Below, one piece after another: positions 18,187-27,774 of a stretch of DNA of 64,000 bases (position 1 is the stretch's first letter; each line of letters opens with the position of its first letter). A program made the position numbers and the translations under genes. Origin of the DNA: Clostridia bacterium. Its GTDB lineage: Bacteria > Bacillota > Clostridia > Oscillospirales > Acutalibacteraceae. The notes below the pieces were generated by a model. The model ran no database searches. It was not told where the DNA came from and saw only the letters and a program-made list of their open reading frames with translations. The stretch is taken from contig JAFQIG010000082.1 of the NCBI GenBank assembly GCA_017397655.1, forward strand, positions 1-64,000, given 5' to 3'.

Positions 18187-18287
18187 ATTATTCGTTATTG
18201 TGCACAAAAAATATGACGAAAAGATGTGCATTGTGTTGAATGGTTGAAAATTGAATACATCTCATTATTCGTCATACTGCACAAAAA
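18187..18287. repeat. Paired direct and inverted repeats upstream of the 41-codon gene
   Basis: Two 24-nt copies (18187-18210 and 18264-18287) match at 21 of 24 positions, sharing ATTATTCGT and TGCACAAAAA. Between them, ATGACGAA (18213-18220) is the reverse complement of TTCGTCAT (18268-18275), so the segment can also form a hairpin, helped by GATGT/ACATC inside. They end 28 nt before the -35 box of a strong promoter, the position expected for a regulator-binding array. Confidence 0.55.
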
Positions 18288-18314
18288 CTGTTTTGCTTGT
18301 TTGTGCAACATTAC

Positions 18315-18342
18315 TTGACTTTTGTCTGATTTGTGATATAAT
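18315..18342 (+). promoter_or_regulatory. Strong sigma-A promoter for the 41-codon gene
   Basis: TTGACT (18315-18320), a 16-nt spacer, TATAAT (18337-18342). Transcription would start near 18349, about 27 nt before the ATG. Confidence 0.8.
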
Positions 18343-18375
18343 AGTGTCACAAAGCAAACGAAAGGATGATTTAAT

Positions 18376-18501
18376 ATGACAAACAGAGAAATTTATGCTT
18401 TGGAAATGAGCCTTCTTAAGAAGATCTCAGGAAAGAAACTTACATGGCGCAAAATCGTTGCTTTATTTGAACTTAGCGCCGTCGCTGAGAGAAACAATTA
18501 A
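18376..18501 (+). CDS. Small protein of 41 residues, function unknown
   Basis: A short, free-standing gene. It starts MTNREIYALEMSLLKKI and ends FELSAVAERNN, with a basic centre (SGKKLTWRK). AAAGGATG lies 8 nt before the ATG, a near-consensus promoter lies upstream and a strong terminator follows 26 nt after the stop, so it is a complete transcription unit. The sequence suggests two short helices with no signal peptide, membrane segment or cysteines. I do not recognise it. A helix-rich basic peptide could bind RNA, DNA or a protein partner, but this is a guess; the RNA itself could also be the functional product. Confidence 0.7.
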   Translation: MTNREIYALEMSLLKKISGKKLTWRKIVALFELSAVAERNN

Positions 18502-18527
18502 TCAGCGAAAACCCTTTTGAATTTTCA

Positions 18528-18558
18528 ACGCATCCGCATATAGTGGATGCGTTTTTGT
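18528..18558 (+). terminator. Terminator of the 41-codon gene
   Basis: ACGCATCC (18528-18535) and GGATGCGT (18545-18552), a perfect 8-bp stem, followed by TTTTTGTTTT. Strong intrinsic terminator. Confidence 0.9.
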
Positions 18559-18612
18559 TTTATAACTATCGGTAGTATGCGAATTAATTTTTTACAAAAA
18601 TTAAAAAAAGTA

Positions 18613-18641
18613 TTGCAAAATTGAAACAAATAGTCTATAAT
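18613..18641 (+). promoter_or_regulatory. Sigma-A promoter for the secreted Ig-like protein
   Basis: TTGCAA (18613-18618), a 17-nt spacer and TATAAT (18636-18641). It is 43 nt before the ATG at 18684. TTGTAAC occurs just after the -10 box and GTTTGTAAC again 9 nt later. Confidence 0.8.
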
Positions 18642-18683
18642 TGTAACAGGTTTGTAACCAAATAATTTTTAAGGAGTTTTAAA

Positions 18684-20153
18684 ATGGTTAAAGGATTTAA
18701 AAAAGTTTTATCATTGGCTTTTGCTCTTCTCTTTGCTTTTGGTGCAATGCCCATTGCCGGTGTTGTAGCTTTTGCAGAAGGTGCGGCGATTAATTTTGAC
18801 ACAATTACTGTTTCACCCGCTTCAGTCAATCTTGATGTTGGCGAAACAAAGCAGCTTGCAGCTTCCGGTGCTTATCTTGATAAAGACGGTAAACCTGTTG
18901 CAAATCCCATTACCGACGGTATTGCCTGGTCATCTGCTGATACTTCTGTTGTATCTGTATCCAATACAGGTCTCATCACAGCAGAAGCTCTTCCTGAAGA
19001 GGTCGATTCAAAGACTGTTGTTGTTTCCGCATATTACACAAATCCTAACGGCACAGCAATTGTTGCTACTTGTGAAGTAACGGTAGAACGTGCTGATGTT
19101 CTCATTACTTCAATCAAGTGGGATCTTAAGGGTGAAGACGGAAAAGCACTTACAACTCTTATTGAAGGTGACACTTATTCCTTCAAGGATATGTATAAGA
19201 TTCTTCCTTCAAAGGCAACAAACAAGACTGTTGAAGTTACTTGTGAACCCGAGAATGCACTTGAAATTGATATTAAAGAACAGAAGTTTATTGTTAACGA
19301 CAAGATCGATGACGGTATTGTCAGACTTACAATCAAGACAAAGGACGGCAGCAAGCTTTCCAACACAGTTACTCTCCAGGTTTATGATGCTGATGATCTC
19401 AGAATCAAGTCTGTAAGATGGACATGGGCAGGCAGAGAAACTACAGGTATTTGTAAACTTGATTATTACAAGAATATTGTTACAAAAGAAGTTGCTAATT
19501 ACTACTACGAAAAAGAAGAAGATGGCGAGATCGTCAGAAAGTATAAGCTCAGCCCCGAATACGCTATTGCTGCCAATGCAGTAAAAATTGAGTTCAGATC
19601 TTCTGACAAGAGAGTTGCTTACTTTGATGAAACAACAAAGCGTCTTGTTCCCAAGGGTAACGGATACACAGAGATCACGATCATTGTAACAAATGACAAG
19701 AATGAAGTGTATACCGATAAGATGGGTATCGTTGTAGCAGGCGCTCCCTACACTCCCGCAGTTGGTGTTGAAATGACATCAAAAGATGATGACGGCGGAT
19801 TTACATTTGTTAAAAAGATTACTAAGTATTATACAGAAACAGTTCAGTTTGGATACAACCTTAAGGCAAGCGATTATAAGCTTTCCGCAGATGTTGCTCC
19901 CAATCTCTTTGATAAGAAGGGTGAGCTTCTTCCGCACTGTAACGTCAGATGGTATTCAACAAACGAAAAGGTAGTTGTTATTGATGAAAAGACCGGTCTT
20001 GCAACCTGTAAGGATTCAGGTTCTGCAGAAATTGTTCTTGAGATCGAAGACAACGGTATGACTTACGAGGCACGTTGTGAATTCGTAGGCAAGATCAGAT
20101 GGTGGCAGTGGCTTATCAGACTCATCTTCGGTTGGATTGCAAACATCTTTTAA
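18684..20153 (+). CDS. Secreted protein with bacterial Ig-like (Big2) domains and an aromatic C-terminal tail
   Basis: 489 residues. A signal peptide (basic MVKGFKK, hydrophobic core, cleavage near AFAEG at about 31) sends it across the membrane. A Big2-type Ig-like domain spans about 37-140 (VSPASVNLDVGETKQL, ending VEVTVERA-like), a second region lies at about 210-350, and a last Big2-like unit at about 420-475 (KTGLATCKDSG). It ends in a tryptophan-rich hydrophobic stretch, WWQWLIRLIFGWIANIF, with no LPxTG motif and no following basic residues. Big2 domains usually mediate adhesion or act as spacers. The tail may hold it at the membrane. Monocistronic, with its own promoter. Confidence 0.8.
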   Translation: MVKGFKKVLSLAFALLFAFGAMPIAGVVAFAEGAAINFDTITVSPASVNLDVGETKQLAASGAYLDKDGKPVANPITDGIAWSSADTSVVSVSNTGLITAEALPEEVDSKTVVVSAYYTNPNGTAIVATCEVTVERADVLITSIKWDLKGEDGKALTTLIEGDTYSFKDMYKILPSKATNKTVEVTCEPENALEIDIKEQKFIVNDKIDDGIVRLTIKTKDGSKLSNTVTLQVYDADDLRIKSVRWTWAGRETTGICKLDYYKNIVTKEVANYYYEKEEDGEIVRKYKLSPEYAIAANAVKIEFRSSDKRVAYFDETTKRLVPKGNGYTEITIIVTNDKNEVYTDKMGIVVAGAPYTPAVGVEMTSKDDDGGFTFVKKITKYYTETVQFGYNLKASDYKLSADVAPNLFDKKGELLPHCNVRWYSTNEKVVVIDEKTGLATCKDSGSAEIVLEIEDNGMTYEARCEFVGKIRWWQWLIRLIFGWIANIF

Positions 20154-20175
20154 TCGTTAACTTAATTTAATCTCA

Positions 20176-20476
20176 GCAGGGATGGATTCTCCATCCCTGC
20201 CCTGCTTGTTGAAAAAGTATTTTTTCGGCAAGCAGGGAGACTTCGAGAAAGGTAACGAGATGGCGTGTTCTTTGCCCCGAAGCTGTACAAAGGTACTGCG
20301 AGAGGGCAAAAACACGTCAAACGCAGATAAATAATTACCAAAAGATTCTTCGGCTTTGCCTCAGAATGACACGATCGGTTTTCCTATTACAAATTCCGAT
20401 TGCTTTTTTTAATAATGTGCGTGTTCTCGGTGCCTTTATCGACAGTCTGAGCAGGGATGGATTTTCCATCCCTGCC
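20176..20476. repeat. Composite structured intergenic repeat, copy 1 (inverted relative to 50156-50594)
   Basis: The 348-base gap between 20153 and 20502 holds no gene but an ordered set of hairpins. It begins with an 11-bp stem GCAGGGATGGA (20176-20186/20190-20200), then a 15-bp stem built on CTGCTTG/CAAGCAG (20201-20236), then a core (20237-20450) that is the reverse complement of the cores at 50156-50594, and ends with a second GCAGGGATGGA stem (20451-20475). The core contains a stem CGTGTT...AACACG (20264-20316) and an AGATTCTTC...AGAATGAC hairpin (20343-20370). No open frame inside is credible. It looks like a non-autonomous repeat and may also terminate the upstream transcript. Confidence 0.9.
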
Positions 20477-20501
20477 TTTGAGTTTTTATAATGGAGGAAT
20501 T

Positions 20502-21125
20502 ATGGAAGAATACAGGACGATCAGACAAGCATCTTCTGACGAATTTGTTGAAAAAAAGTCTCGTTTTATCGGATATATCTGCCCTGTTACGACACAAGAG
20601 GAAGCCCTGGATTTTATTCAGAAGATCAAATCGAAGCATTGGGATGCGACGCACAATGTATATGCATATGTACTGCGTGACGGTCAGACAAGAAGGTATT
20701 CTGATGATGGTGAGCCACAGGGCACTGCAGGTATACCTGTTCTTGATGTATTGTTGAAGGAAAATTTGGTTGACTGTGCTGTTGTTGTTACGCGTTATTT
20801 CGGCGGAATAATGCTCGGTGCGGGCGGACTTGTCCGTGCGTATTCACACGGATCAAAAATTGCCGTTGATGCAGGCGGAATCGTTACAATGTGTCTTTGT
20901 GATCTGCTGACAGTCAGCTGTGATTATAATTTTTACGGCAGACTTTCATCACTTATTCCGGAAATGGGCGGTATTATTGAAGATACGCGCTTTACAGACG
21001 TGGTTGAAGTGGATTTCAGGATTCCGTCAAAACTCACATCAGCTCTTGATGAAAAACTTTTTGATGTAAGTTTAGGTAAATACAGATGCAAAAAAACAGG
21101 AGAAATATTCTCGGCTGTAGATTAA
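20502..21125 (+). CDS. YigZ/IMPACT family protein
   Basis: 207 residues of the YigZ (UPF0029/IMPACT) family, conserved but poorly characterised proteins linked to translation control. The signature region DDGEPQGTAGIPVLDVL and RYFGGIMLGAGGLVRAY is intact (about residues 67-120), and the C-terminal ferredoxin-like domain (DUF1949 type) follows. The ATG at 20502 has GGAGGA 6 nt upstream; a longer frame to 20457 begins inside the intergenic repeat and is rejected. Stands alone between the repeat and dgt. Confidence 0.92.
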   Translation: MEEYRTIRQASSDEFVEKKSRFIGYICPVTTQEEALDFIQKIKSKHWDATHNVYAYVLRDGQTRRYSDDGEPQGTAGIPVLDVLLKENLVDCAVVVTRYFGGIMLGAGGLVRAYSHGSKIAVDAGGIVTMCLCDLLTVSCDYNFYGRLSSLIPEMGGIIEDTRFTDVVEVDFRIPSKLTSALDEKLFDVSLGKYRCKKTGEIFSAVD

Positions 21126-21210
21126 TATAAAATATTATTAAAATTTAAAGGGAAACAGGTCTTTTCGTCGTATAATAATAGAGAGTGTAAAGTATGGGAG
21201 GTTTGAGTAT

Positions 21211-22215
21211 ATGGATGACAGAGCGAGAAAAAGAAGTATATTTTTTGAACACGCTTTTCTTTCGCCTCTTGCCGCTCATGCCGATGAAAGTCGGGGCAGA
21301 GCAATTCCGGAAGAGGAATGTCCCATACGAACAGCGTTTCAGCGTGACAGAGACAGGATCATTCATTGCAATGCTTTCCGAAGACTTAAGCACAAGACGC
21401 AGGTTTTTTTGTCTCCCGAAGGAGATCATTACAGAACCCGTCTTACGCATACATTGGAAGTTTCGCAGATCGCAAGGACTATTTCAAGAGCACTCGATCT
21501 GAACGAAGATCTGATAGAAGCGATTGCACTCGGTCACGATCTCGGTCATACTCCGTTCGGTCATGCCGGAGAAAGAGCGCTTGATGCCGTTTGCAGCTTC
21601 GGATTTCATCATTATGAGCAAAGTCTCAGAGTTGTCGATATTCTTGAAAAAGAGGGCAAAGGTCTCAATCTTACATATGAAGTCAGAAACGGTATCGAAA
21701 GACATACAAAAGGAACCGAGGCTGACACTTTAGAGGGTAGGGCGGTCAGGCTTGCTGATCGGATTGCGTATATCAATCACGATATTGACGATGCCTGCAG
21801 AGCAGGTGTTATGAAGGAATCGGATATTCCCAAATATATTACTGATACACTCGGCGATTCAAAATCCGTCAGAATCAATAACCTTGTAATGAATGCTGTC
21901 GAAAACAGTACTGAAACTATTTCGTTATCTCCCGGTATAAAGGATGCTTTTGATACACTTCATGAATTTATGTTTCAAAAGGTTTATACCAATATGGAGT
22001 GTAAGAGTGAAGAAACAAAGGCGGTTGAGCTGATTCAATGGCTTTTCGGATTTTTCCTTGACAACCCGGACAAGCTTCCCGAAAGCTTTGTTTCAATTAT
22101 TGAGTCAGACGGTAAGGAAAGGGCAGTGTGCGATTTTGTTGCAGGTATGACGGATCGCTATGCCGTCAGCGTTTTTGAATCGCATTTTGTTCCTAAATCC
22201 TGGGTATTACTTTGA
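21211..22215 (+). CDS. Deoxyguanosinetriphosphate triphosphohydrolase-like protein (HD family)
   Basis: 334-residue HD-domain phosphohydrolase that hydrolyses dNTPs to deoxynucleosides and triphosphate. The metal site is seen as RLTHTLEVSQIA (His) and GHDLGHTPFGHAGE (the HD pair), with the later IAYINHDIDDA carrying the final Asp. Length fits type 2 dGTPase-like proteins of Firmicutes. GGGAGG lies 9 nt before the ATG. It is directly upstream of dnaG and rpoD, forming a replication/transcription macromolecular-synthesis cluster. Confidence 0.93.
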   Translation: MDDRARKRSIFFEHAFLSPLAAHADESRGRAIPEEECPIRTAFQRDRDRIIHCNAFRRLKHKTQVFLSPEGDHYRTRLTHTLEVSQIARTISRALDLNEDLIEAIALGHDLGHTPFGHAGERALDAVCSFGFHHYEQSLRVVDILEKEGKGLNLTYEVRNGIERHTKGTEADTLEGRAVRLADRIAYINHDIDDACRAGVMKESDIPKYITDTLGDSKSVRINNLVMNAVENSTETISLSPGIKDAFDTLHEFMFQKVYTNMECKSEETKAVELIQWLFGFFLDNPDKLPESFVSIIESDGKERAVCDFVAGMTDRYAVSVFESHFVPKSWVLL

Positions 22216-22232
22216 AAAAAGGAGGCGGCGTG

Positions 22233-23999
22233 ATGGCAATCAGCGACGATTTTTTGACGGAACTGCGTAGCAGAGTTGATACGGAAGATGTCATCTCGTC
22301 GTACATAAATTTAAAAAGGCGCGGTAAAAATCTTATTGGACTTTGTCCGTTTCATAACGAAAAGACGCCTTCGTTTACGGTTTATCCCGAAAACGGATCT
22401 TTTTACTGTTTCGGTTGCGGAGCAGGCGGTGATATGGTCACGTTTATCCGCAGAATAGAAAACCTTGATTATGTTGAAGCAGTAAAGCTTCTTGCCGACC
22501 GAGTGGGTATGAAGATGCCCGAGGACGGTTATGACGATACACTTTCAAGGAAGCGTCAGAGAATTCACGAAGCGAACCGTGAGGCGGCAAGATTTTTTCA
22601 CACTCAATTACTAAAGAGCGAAAATGAGTTTGCTTTGTCCTATTTTACAAAGGACAGAGCATTGTCGATGAATACTGTCAGGCATTTCGGTCTGGGATTT
22701 GCTCCCAACAGCTGGAATATGCTTCTCAATCATCTGCAATCAAAGGGTTTTTCCTTGTCCGAGATGTACGAAGCAAATCTTATCCGTAAAAGCGAAAAAG
22801 AAAACGGCGGATATTATGACGCGTTCAGAAACAGAGTTGTTATACCGATTATCGGTGTGCGAGGTAATATAATAGGCTTTGGTGCGAGAGTTCTTGATGA
22901 TACTAAGCCAAAGTATCTGAACACAAATGACACGCTGGTTTATAAAAAGAGCAAGGAAGTTTTTGCACTTAATTTTGCAAAAAGCTCAGGTGAACGCAGG
23001 CTCATTCTTTGCGAAGGATATATGGATGTAATTTCACTGCATCAGGCAGGCTTTACATACGCCGTTGCGGGATGCGGTACGGCATTGACGCAGGAACAGG
23101 CACAGCTTATATCAAGGTATGCTGATGAAGTGATTTTGTCATATGACTCTGATGAAGCAGGTCAGAAAGCGCTACAGAAGGCAATAAGTATTTTTTCACA
23201 GTTAGGATTAAAAATAAAGGTACTTGAGCTGAAAGGCGGCAAAGATCCTGACGACATTATCAGAAAGTACGGCAAAGAACGCTTTAAGGCTTTGATCGAC
23301 GGCGCTGCGAATGATCTTGAGTTCAGAATACTTGCCGAAAAGGAAAAGTATGACATTACAAGTGACGACGGCAAGGTGCGCTTTTTGACAGCGGTTGTTG
23401 ATATATTGTCAAGAGAGGAAAATCCTATAGAACGTGAGGTATATGTGTCACGTATTGCGAATGAGCTGTCGGTTGACAAAACGGCAATCAATCTTCAATT
23501 AAAGCAGACTATTGAAAAACGCCGCCGTGCAGTTGAAAAAACAAAGTTCGGCGAGATGCAGAAATCGCTTCGGTTTCAAAAAGATGAGATTAACCCTGAA
23601 AAGCGTGACAATATCCGTGCTGCTAAAGCAGAGGAAGCGATTATAACTCTTCTTATGAATAATAACGAGTTTTACAATTCGCTTAAAAATGAGCTTTCAG
23701 AGGATTTGTTTGTTACTGATTTTAACAGACGTGTTTTCTCGGCTGTTATTAACAGGCTGAAAGATGGAAAGTTTGTCGATATTGAGCATATTTCCGGTAT
23801 GTTCAATCCCGCTGAAGTCGGCAGAATAACACAGATGTATATGAATCGCAAGGCTTTTCTCAACACGGTCGAGGAGTGTCGTGACTGTATTGCGGTGCTT
23901 CATCGTGAAAAAGAAGCAAAGGCACTTAAAAATCAGAACTTTGACGATGACAGCGAGTGGCTCAAGAGCTTTGAGTCATTAAAAGAGAGAAAACAATAA
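22233..23999 (+). CDS. dnaG: DNA primase
   Basis: 588-residue primase that makes RNA primers for DNA replication. The N-terminal zinc ribbon CPFHNEKTPSF...CFGCG (about 39-66) binds template, the toprim core has LCEGYMDVISL (about 262) and YDSDEAGQKA, and the C-terminal helical domain contacts the replicative helicase. I choose the ATG at 22233, which has GGAGG 7 nt upstream; GTG 22230 and TTG 22212 are alternatives. Upstream of rpoD, the classic macromolecular-synthesis arrangement. Confidence 0.97.
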   Translation: MAISDDFLTELRSRVDTEDVISSYINLKRRGKNLIGLCPFHNEKTPSFTVYPENGSFYCFGCGAGGDMVTFIRRIENLDYVEAVKLLADRVGMKMPEDGYDDTLSRKRQRIHEANREAARFFHTQLLKSENEFALSYFTKDRALSMNTVRHFGLGFAPNSWNMLLNHLQSKGFSLSEMYEANLIRKSEKENGGYYDAFRNRVVIPIIGVRGNIIGFGARVLDDTKPKYLNTNDTLVYKKSKEVFALNFAKSSGERRLILCEGYMDVISLHQAGFTYAVAGCGTALTQEQAQLISRYADEVILSYDSDEAGQKALQKAISIFSQLGLKIKVLELKGGKDPDDIIRKYGKERFKALIDGAANDLEFRILAEKEKYDITSDDGKVRFLTAVVDILSREENPIEREVYVSRIANELSVDKTAINLQLKQTIEKRRRAVEKTKFGEMQKSLRFQKDEINPEKRDNIRAAKAEEAIITLLMNNNEFYNSLKNELSEDLFVTDFNRRVFSAVINRLKDGKFVDIEHISGMFNPAEVGRITQMYMNRKAFLNTVEECRDCIAVLHREKEAKALKNQNFDDDSEWLKSFESLKERKQ

Positions 24000-24031
24000 T
24001 TTAAAGATATGATTTGGTGTGGAGGTTAAGT

Positions 24032-25129
24032 ATGGAAAACGTTGACAAAAAAGCATCATTGAAGACGCTTATTGAAAAAGGTAAGGCTTCGGGCAAGCTG
24101 ACTACTCAAGAGATTGATGCGGCTATTATCGAGCTGGATATTGATATCGAAGAGCTTGATAAGCTGTATGAAACCATTGAGAATCAGCATATTGAGATCA
24201 TCGACAATCTTGGCGGAGATCTTAATTACGATGCTCTCAATTTTGACATTGATGTCGCAAAGAGTGCCGATGTCGGTGTGACAACAGACGACAAAATGAT
24301 TACTATGGATGACCCTGTAAAGGTCTATCTTAAAGAGATCGGTAAGGTTACTCTTTTGACGGCAGAGGAAGAGATTGAGCTTGCAATCAGAATCGCCGAT
24401 AACGATCCCGTTGCCAAAAAGAGACTTGCAGAAGCTAATCTTCGTCTTGTTGTAAGCATTGCAAAAAGATACGTCGGCAGAGGTATGCAGTTTTTGGATC
24501 TCATCCAGGAAGGTAACCTCGGACTTATCAAAGCTGTTGATAAATTTGACTATACAAAGGGATTTAAGTTCTCAACATATGCAACGTGGTGGATCAGACA
24601 GGCTATTACGAGAGCCATCGCAGACCAGGCAAGAACTATCCGTATTCCCGTTCATATGGTTGAAACCATCAATAAGGTAAAAAAGACAAACAGTCAGCTT
24701 CTTCACGAGAACGGCAGAGATCCGACTGCGGAAGAAATTGCAGAAAAGCGTGAAATGCCTGTTGATAAAGTCAGAGAGATTATCCGAGTGGCACAGGAGC
24801 CTGTTTCTCTTGAAACACCTATCGGTGAAGAGGAGGACAGCCACCTCGGTGACTTTATCCCCGATGATGATGCTCCCGCACCTGCAGATGCCGCATCAAT
24901 GCTTCTTCTTAAAGAGCAGCTTGGCGAGGTTCTTAAGACTCTCACTCCCAGAGAGGCAAAGGTTCTTGCGCTTCGATTCGGACTTGAGGACGGACATGCA
25001 CATACGCTTGAGGAAGTGGGCAAAGAGTTCAATGTAACAAGAGAGCGTATCCGTCAGATCGAAGCGAAAGCACTTCGTAAGCTTCGCCATCCCAGCAGAA
25101 GCAAGAGATTAAAGGACTTTTTGGAATAA
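24032..25129 (+). CDS. rpoD: RNA polymerase primary sigma factor (sigma-A)
   Basis: 365-residue housekeeping sigma factor. Region 1.1-like acidic N-terminus (about 1-90), region 1.2 [13 protein letters not shown], region 2 with [20 protein letters not shown] and [13 protein letters not shown] (promoter -10 recognition and melting), region 3, and region 4 with [21 protein letters not shown] (-35 recognition helix-turn-helix). The ATG at 24032 has GGAGG 8 nt upstream. It reads the TTGACA/TATAAT promoters listed elsewhere. Follows dnaG with a 32-nt gap. Confidence 0.97.
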   Translation: MENVDKKASLKTLIEKGKASGKLTTQEIDAAIIELDIDIEELDKLYETIENQHIEIIDNLGGDLNYDALNFDIDVAKSADVGVTTDDKMITMDDPVKVYLKEIGKVTLLTAEEEIELAIRIADNDPVAKKRLAEANLRLVVSIAKRYVGRGMQFLDLIQEGNLGLIKAVDKFDYTKGFKFSTYATWWIRQAITRAIADQARTIRIPVHMVETINKVKKTNSQLLHENGRDPTAEEIAEKREMPVDKVREIIRVAQEPVSLETPIGEEEDSHLGDFIPDDDAPAPADAASMLLLKEQLGEVLKTLTPREAKVLALRFGLEDGHAHTLEEVGKEFNVTRERIRQIEAKALRKLRHPSRSKRLKDFLE

Positions 25130-25153
25130 TATCGAAAGGAAGATTAAAAATAT

Positions 25154-27772
25154 ATGCGCAGAGAACTTGCAACTAAATACGATCCTAAAAACGTTGAGGA
25201 CAGAATATATAAATTCTGGCTTGACGGTAAATATTTTCATGCAGACGTAAATTCAAAAAAGAAACCGTATACTATCGTTATTCCGCCTCCCAACATTACG
25301 GGACAGCTTCATATGGGTCATGCACTTGACAATACATTGCAGGATATCCTTATCCGTTGGAAGAGGATGGACGGTTATGACGCACTCTGGCTTCCGGGTA
25401 CCGATCACGCTTCCATCGCAACAGAGGCAAAGATTGTTGAAGCTATGAAGAAAGACGGTGTTACGAAGGACGACATCGGCAGAGACGGATTCCTTAAAAG
25501 AGCGTGGGAATGGAAAAAGCAGTACGGCGGCAGAATCATTGAACAGCTTAAAAAGATGGGTTCTTCCTGTGACTGGGACCGCGAACGCTTTACAATGGAT
25601 GAGGGCTGTAATAAGGCTGTTAAAGAGGTCTTTGTAAGACTTTATGAAAAAGGTCTTATTTACAGAGGCGAAAGAATCATTAACTGGTGTCCGCATTGTC
25701 TTACATCTATTTCCGATGCAGAGGTTGAATATGAAGAAAGAGACGGCTCCTTCTGGCACATCAGGTATCCTCTTGCAGACGGCAGCGGATATGTTGAAGT
25801 AGCTACGACAAGACCCGAAACAATGCTCGGTGATACAGGTGTAGCCGTTCATCCGAGTGATGAAAGATACAAGGATATTGTCGGCAAGAATGTCATTCTT
25901 CCTATTATTAATAAAGAAATTCCTGTTGTTGCTGATGAATATGTAGAGATGGATTTCGGTACAGGTGTTGTTAAGATGACACCTGCACATGACCCGAACG
26001 ACTTTGAGGTAGGTCTTCGTCACGATCTTGAAATCATCAACGTTATGACAGATGATGCACATATGAACGAAAATGCAGGCAAGTACTGCGGTATGACCAC
26101 CATGGAGTGCAGAAAGGTTCTTGTAAAAGAGCTTGAAGAGCAGGGATATCTTATAAAGATAGAGCCGCTTAAGCACAATGTCGGTGTTTGCTACCGCTGC
26201 GGTTCAACAGTTGAGCCGAGAATTTCAGAGCAGTGGTTTGTTAAGATGAAGCCGCTTGCAGAGCCTGCAATCGAAGCTGTTGAAAACGGCGACATCCGCT
26301 TTATTCCCGAAAGATTCAATAAGAATTATTTCCATTGGATGAGAAATATCCGTGACTGGTGTATCTCACGTCAGCTTTGGTGGGGTCACAGAATCCCTGC
26401 ATACTATTGTGAGGATTGTGAAGAGATTACTGTTGCCAAGGAAGATCCCGGTAAGTGTCCCAAGTGCGGAGGTAAGGTAACACAGGATCCCGATACACTT
26501 GATACGTGGTTCTCATCTGCACTCTGGCCGTTCTCAACTCTCGGTTGGCCTGAAAATACCGAAGAGCTTAAGCGTTACTATCCCACAAGTACGCTTGTTA
26601 CAGGCTACGATATTATCACTTTCTGGGTTTCAAGAATGATTTTCTCGGGTCTTGAATATATGGGAGAAAAGCCGTTCAGCGATGTACTTATTCACGGCCT
26701 TGTACGTGATGCGCAGGGCAGAAAGATGTCAAAGTCTCTCGGCAACGGTATTGATCCGCTTGATATCATTGATCAGTACGGTACTGATGCATTAAGACTT
26801 ACTCTTGCAACAGGTAACAGTCCCGGAAACGATATGAGATTCTCTGACGAAAAGGTTGAAGCAAGCCGTAACTTTGCCAACAAGCTGTGGAACGCTTCAA
26901 GATTCATCCTTATGAACATCGGTGAAGAGGATATCGAATGTGCATTACTGACAGAGCTTGCGCTTGAGGACAAGTGGGTTGTCAGCCTTTATAACAAGCT
27001 TGTCAAGGAAGTTTCCGATAATCTTGAAAAGTTTGAGCTCGGTATTGCCGTATCAAAGCTTTATGACTTTATCTGGGATATTTTCTGCGATTGGTACATC
27101 GAGCTTGCAAAGATCAGACTTCAGAAAGGCGGTTCGGAGGCTCAGACTGCAAAGCAGGTTCTCGTTTACGTTATGAGCAGCACATTGAAGCTTCTCCATC
27201 CGTTTATGCCGTTCATTACGGAAGAGATCTGGCAGTCGCTTCCGCACGAGGGCGAATCAATTATGATTTCCGAGTGGCCGAAGTTTAGCACAGAACTTGA
27301 TTTCTCTTCTGACGAAGCAGAAATGGAAAGAATTATGACTGCCGTCCGAGCAATCAGAAACCGCAGAGCAGAGATGAACGTTCCTCCCTCAAAGAAAGCA
27401 AAGGTTTATATCGCAACATCTTTCAAGGATACTTTCTCTGCCGCCGCAACAGTATTTACAAAGCTCGCTTCCGCTTCCGAGGTAGAGGTCGGTGACGAAT
27501 TCTCTATTGATAACGCTGTCAGCATTATCACTCAGGATGCAAAGGTTTATATCCCGATGGGTGACCTTGTTGACTTTGAAGCAGAGCGTGCAAGACTTCA
27601 GAAGGAGCTGAAAAAGGCACAGGATGATCTTGAGTTTATCAATAAGAAACTCAGCAATCCCGGATTTGTCAGCAAAGCTCCCGAAGCAGTTGTAAATGCA
27701 CAGAAGGAGAGTGCGGCAAAGCTTTCCGATAAGATCGCAATGCTTCAGGAAAGTATTGCAAAGCTCAATTAA
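25154..27772 (+). CDS. valS: Valine--tRNA ligase
   Basis: 872-residue class I aminoacyl-tRNA synthetase charging tRNA-Val. Signature I is [14 protein letters not shown] (HIGH equivalent, about 45-58), the editing CP1 domain has [17 protein letters not shown], and KMSKS is found in [11 protein letters not shown] (about 526). A C-terminal arm forms a coiled coil (about 800-872, [15 protein letters not shown] onward). A CxxC..CxxC knuckle (CEDCEE...CPKCG, about 418-440) is as in related enzymes. AAAGGA 12 nt before the ATG. No T-box leader seen; it follows rpoD by 24 nt. Confidence 0.97.
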   Translation: MRRELATKYDPKNVEDRIYKFWLDGKYFHADVNSKKKPYTIVIPPPNITGQLHMGHALDNTLQDILIRWKRMDGYDALWLPGTDHASIATEAKIVEAMKKDGVTKDDIGRDGFLKRAWEWKKQYGGRIIEQLKKMGSSCDWDRERFTMDEGCNKAVKEVFVRLYEKGLIYRGERIINWCPHCLTSISDAEVEYEERDGSFWHIRYPLADGSGYVEVATTRPETMLGDTGVAVHPSDERYKDIVGKNVILPIINKEIPVVADEYVEMDFGTGVVKMTPAHDPNDFEVGLRHDLEIINVMTDDAHMNENAGKYCGMTTMECRKVLVKELEEQGYLIKIEPLKHNVGVCYRCGSTVEPRISEQWFVKMKPLAEPAIEAVENGDIRFIPERFNKNYFHWMRNIRDWCISRQLWWGHRIPAYYCEDCEEITVAKEDPGKCPKCGGKVTQDPDTLDTWFSSALWPFSTLGWPENTEELKRYYPTSTLVTGYDIITFWVSRMIFSGLEYMGEKPFSDVLIHGLVRDAQGRKMSKSLGNGIDPLDIIDQYGTDALRLTLATGNSPGNDMRFSDEKVEASRNFANKLWNASRFILMNIGEEDIECALLTELALEDKWVVSLYNKLVKEVSDNLEKFELGIAVSKLYDFIWDIFCDWYIELAKIRLQKGGSEAQTAKQVLVYVMSSTLKLLHPFMPFITEEIWQSLPHEGESIMISEWPKFSTELDFSSDEAEMERIMTAVRAIRNRRAEMNVPPSKKAKVYIATSFKDTFSAAATVFTKLASASEVEVGDEFSIDNAVSIITQDAKVYIPMGDLVDFEAERARLQKELKKAQDDLEFINKKLSNPGFVSKAPEAVVNAQKESAAKLSDKIAMLQESIAKLN

Positions 27773-27774
27773 TT

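Noticed and set aside
20457-20501. A longer start for the YigZ gene
   Set aside because: The extension lies within the closing hairpin of the repeat; ATG 20502 has a correctly spaced GGAGGA.
25253-26176. A 307-codon open frame on the minus strand inside valS
   Set aside because: Antisense of a highly conserved synthetase; no ribosome site, no recognisable domain.
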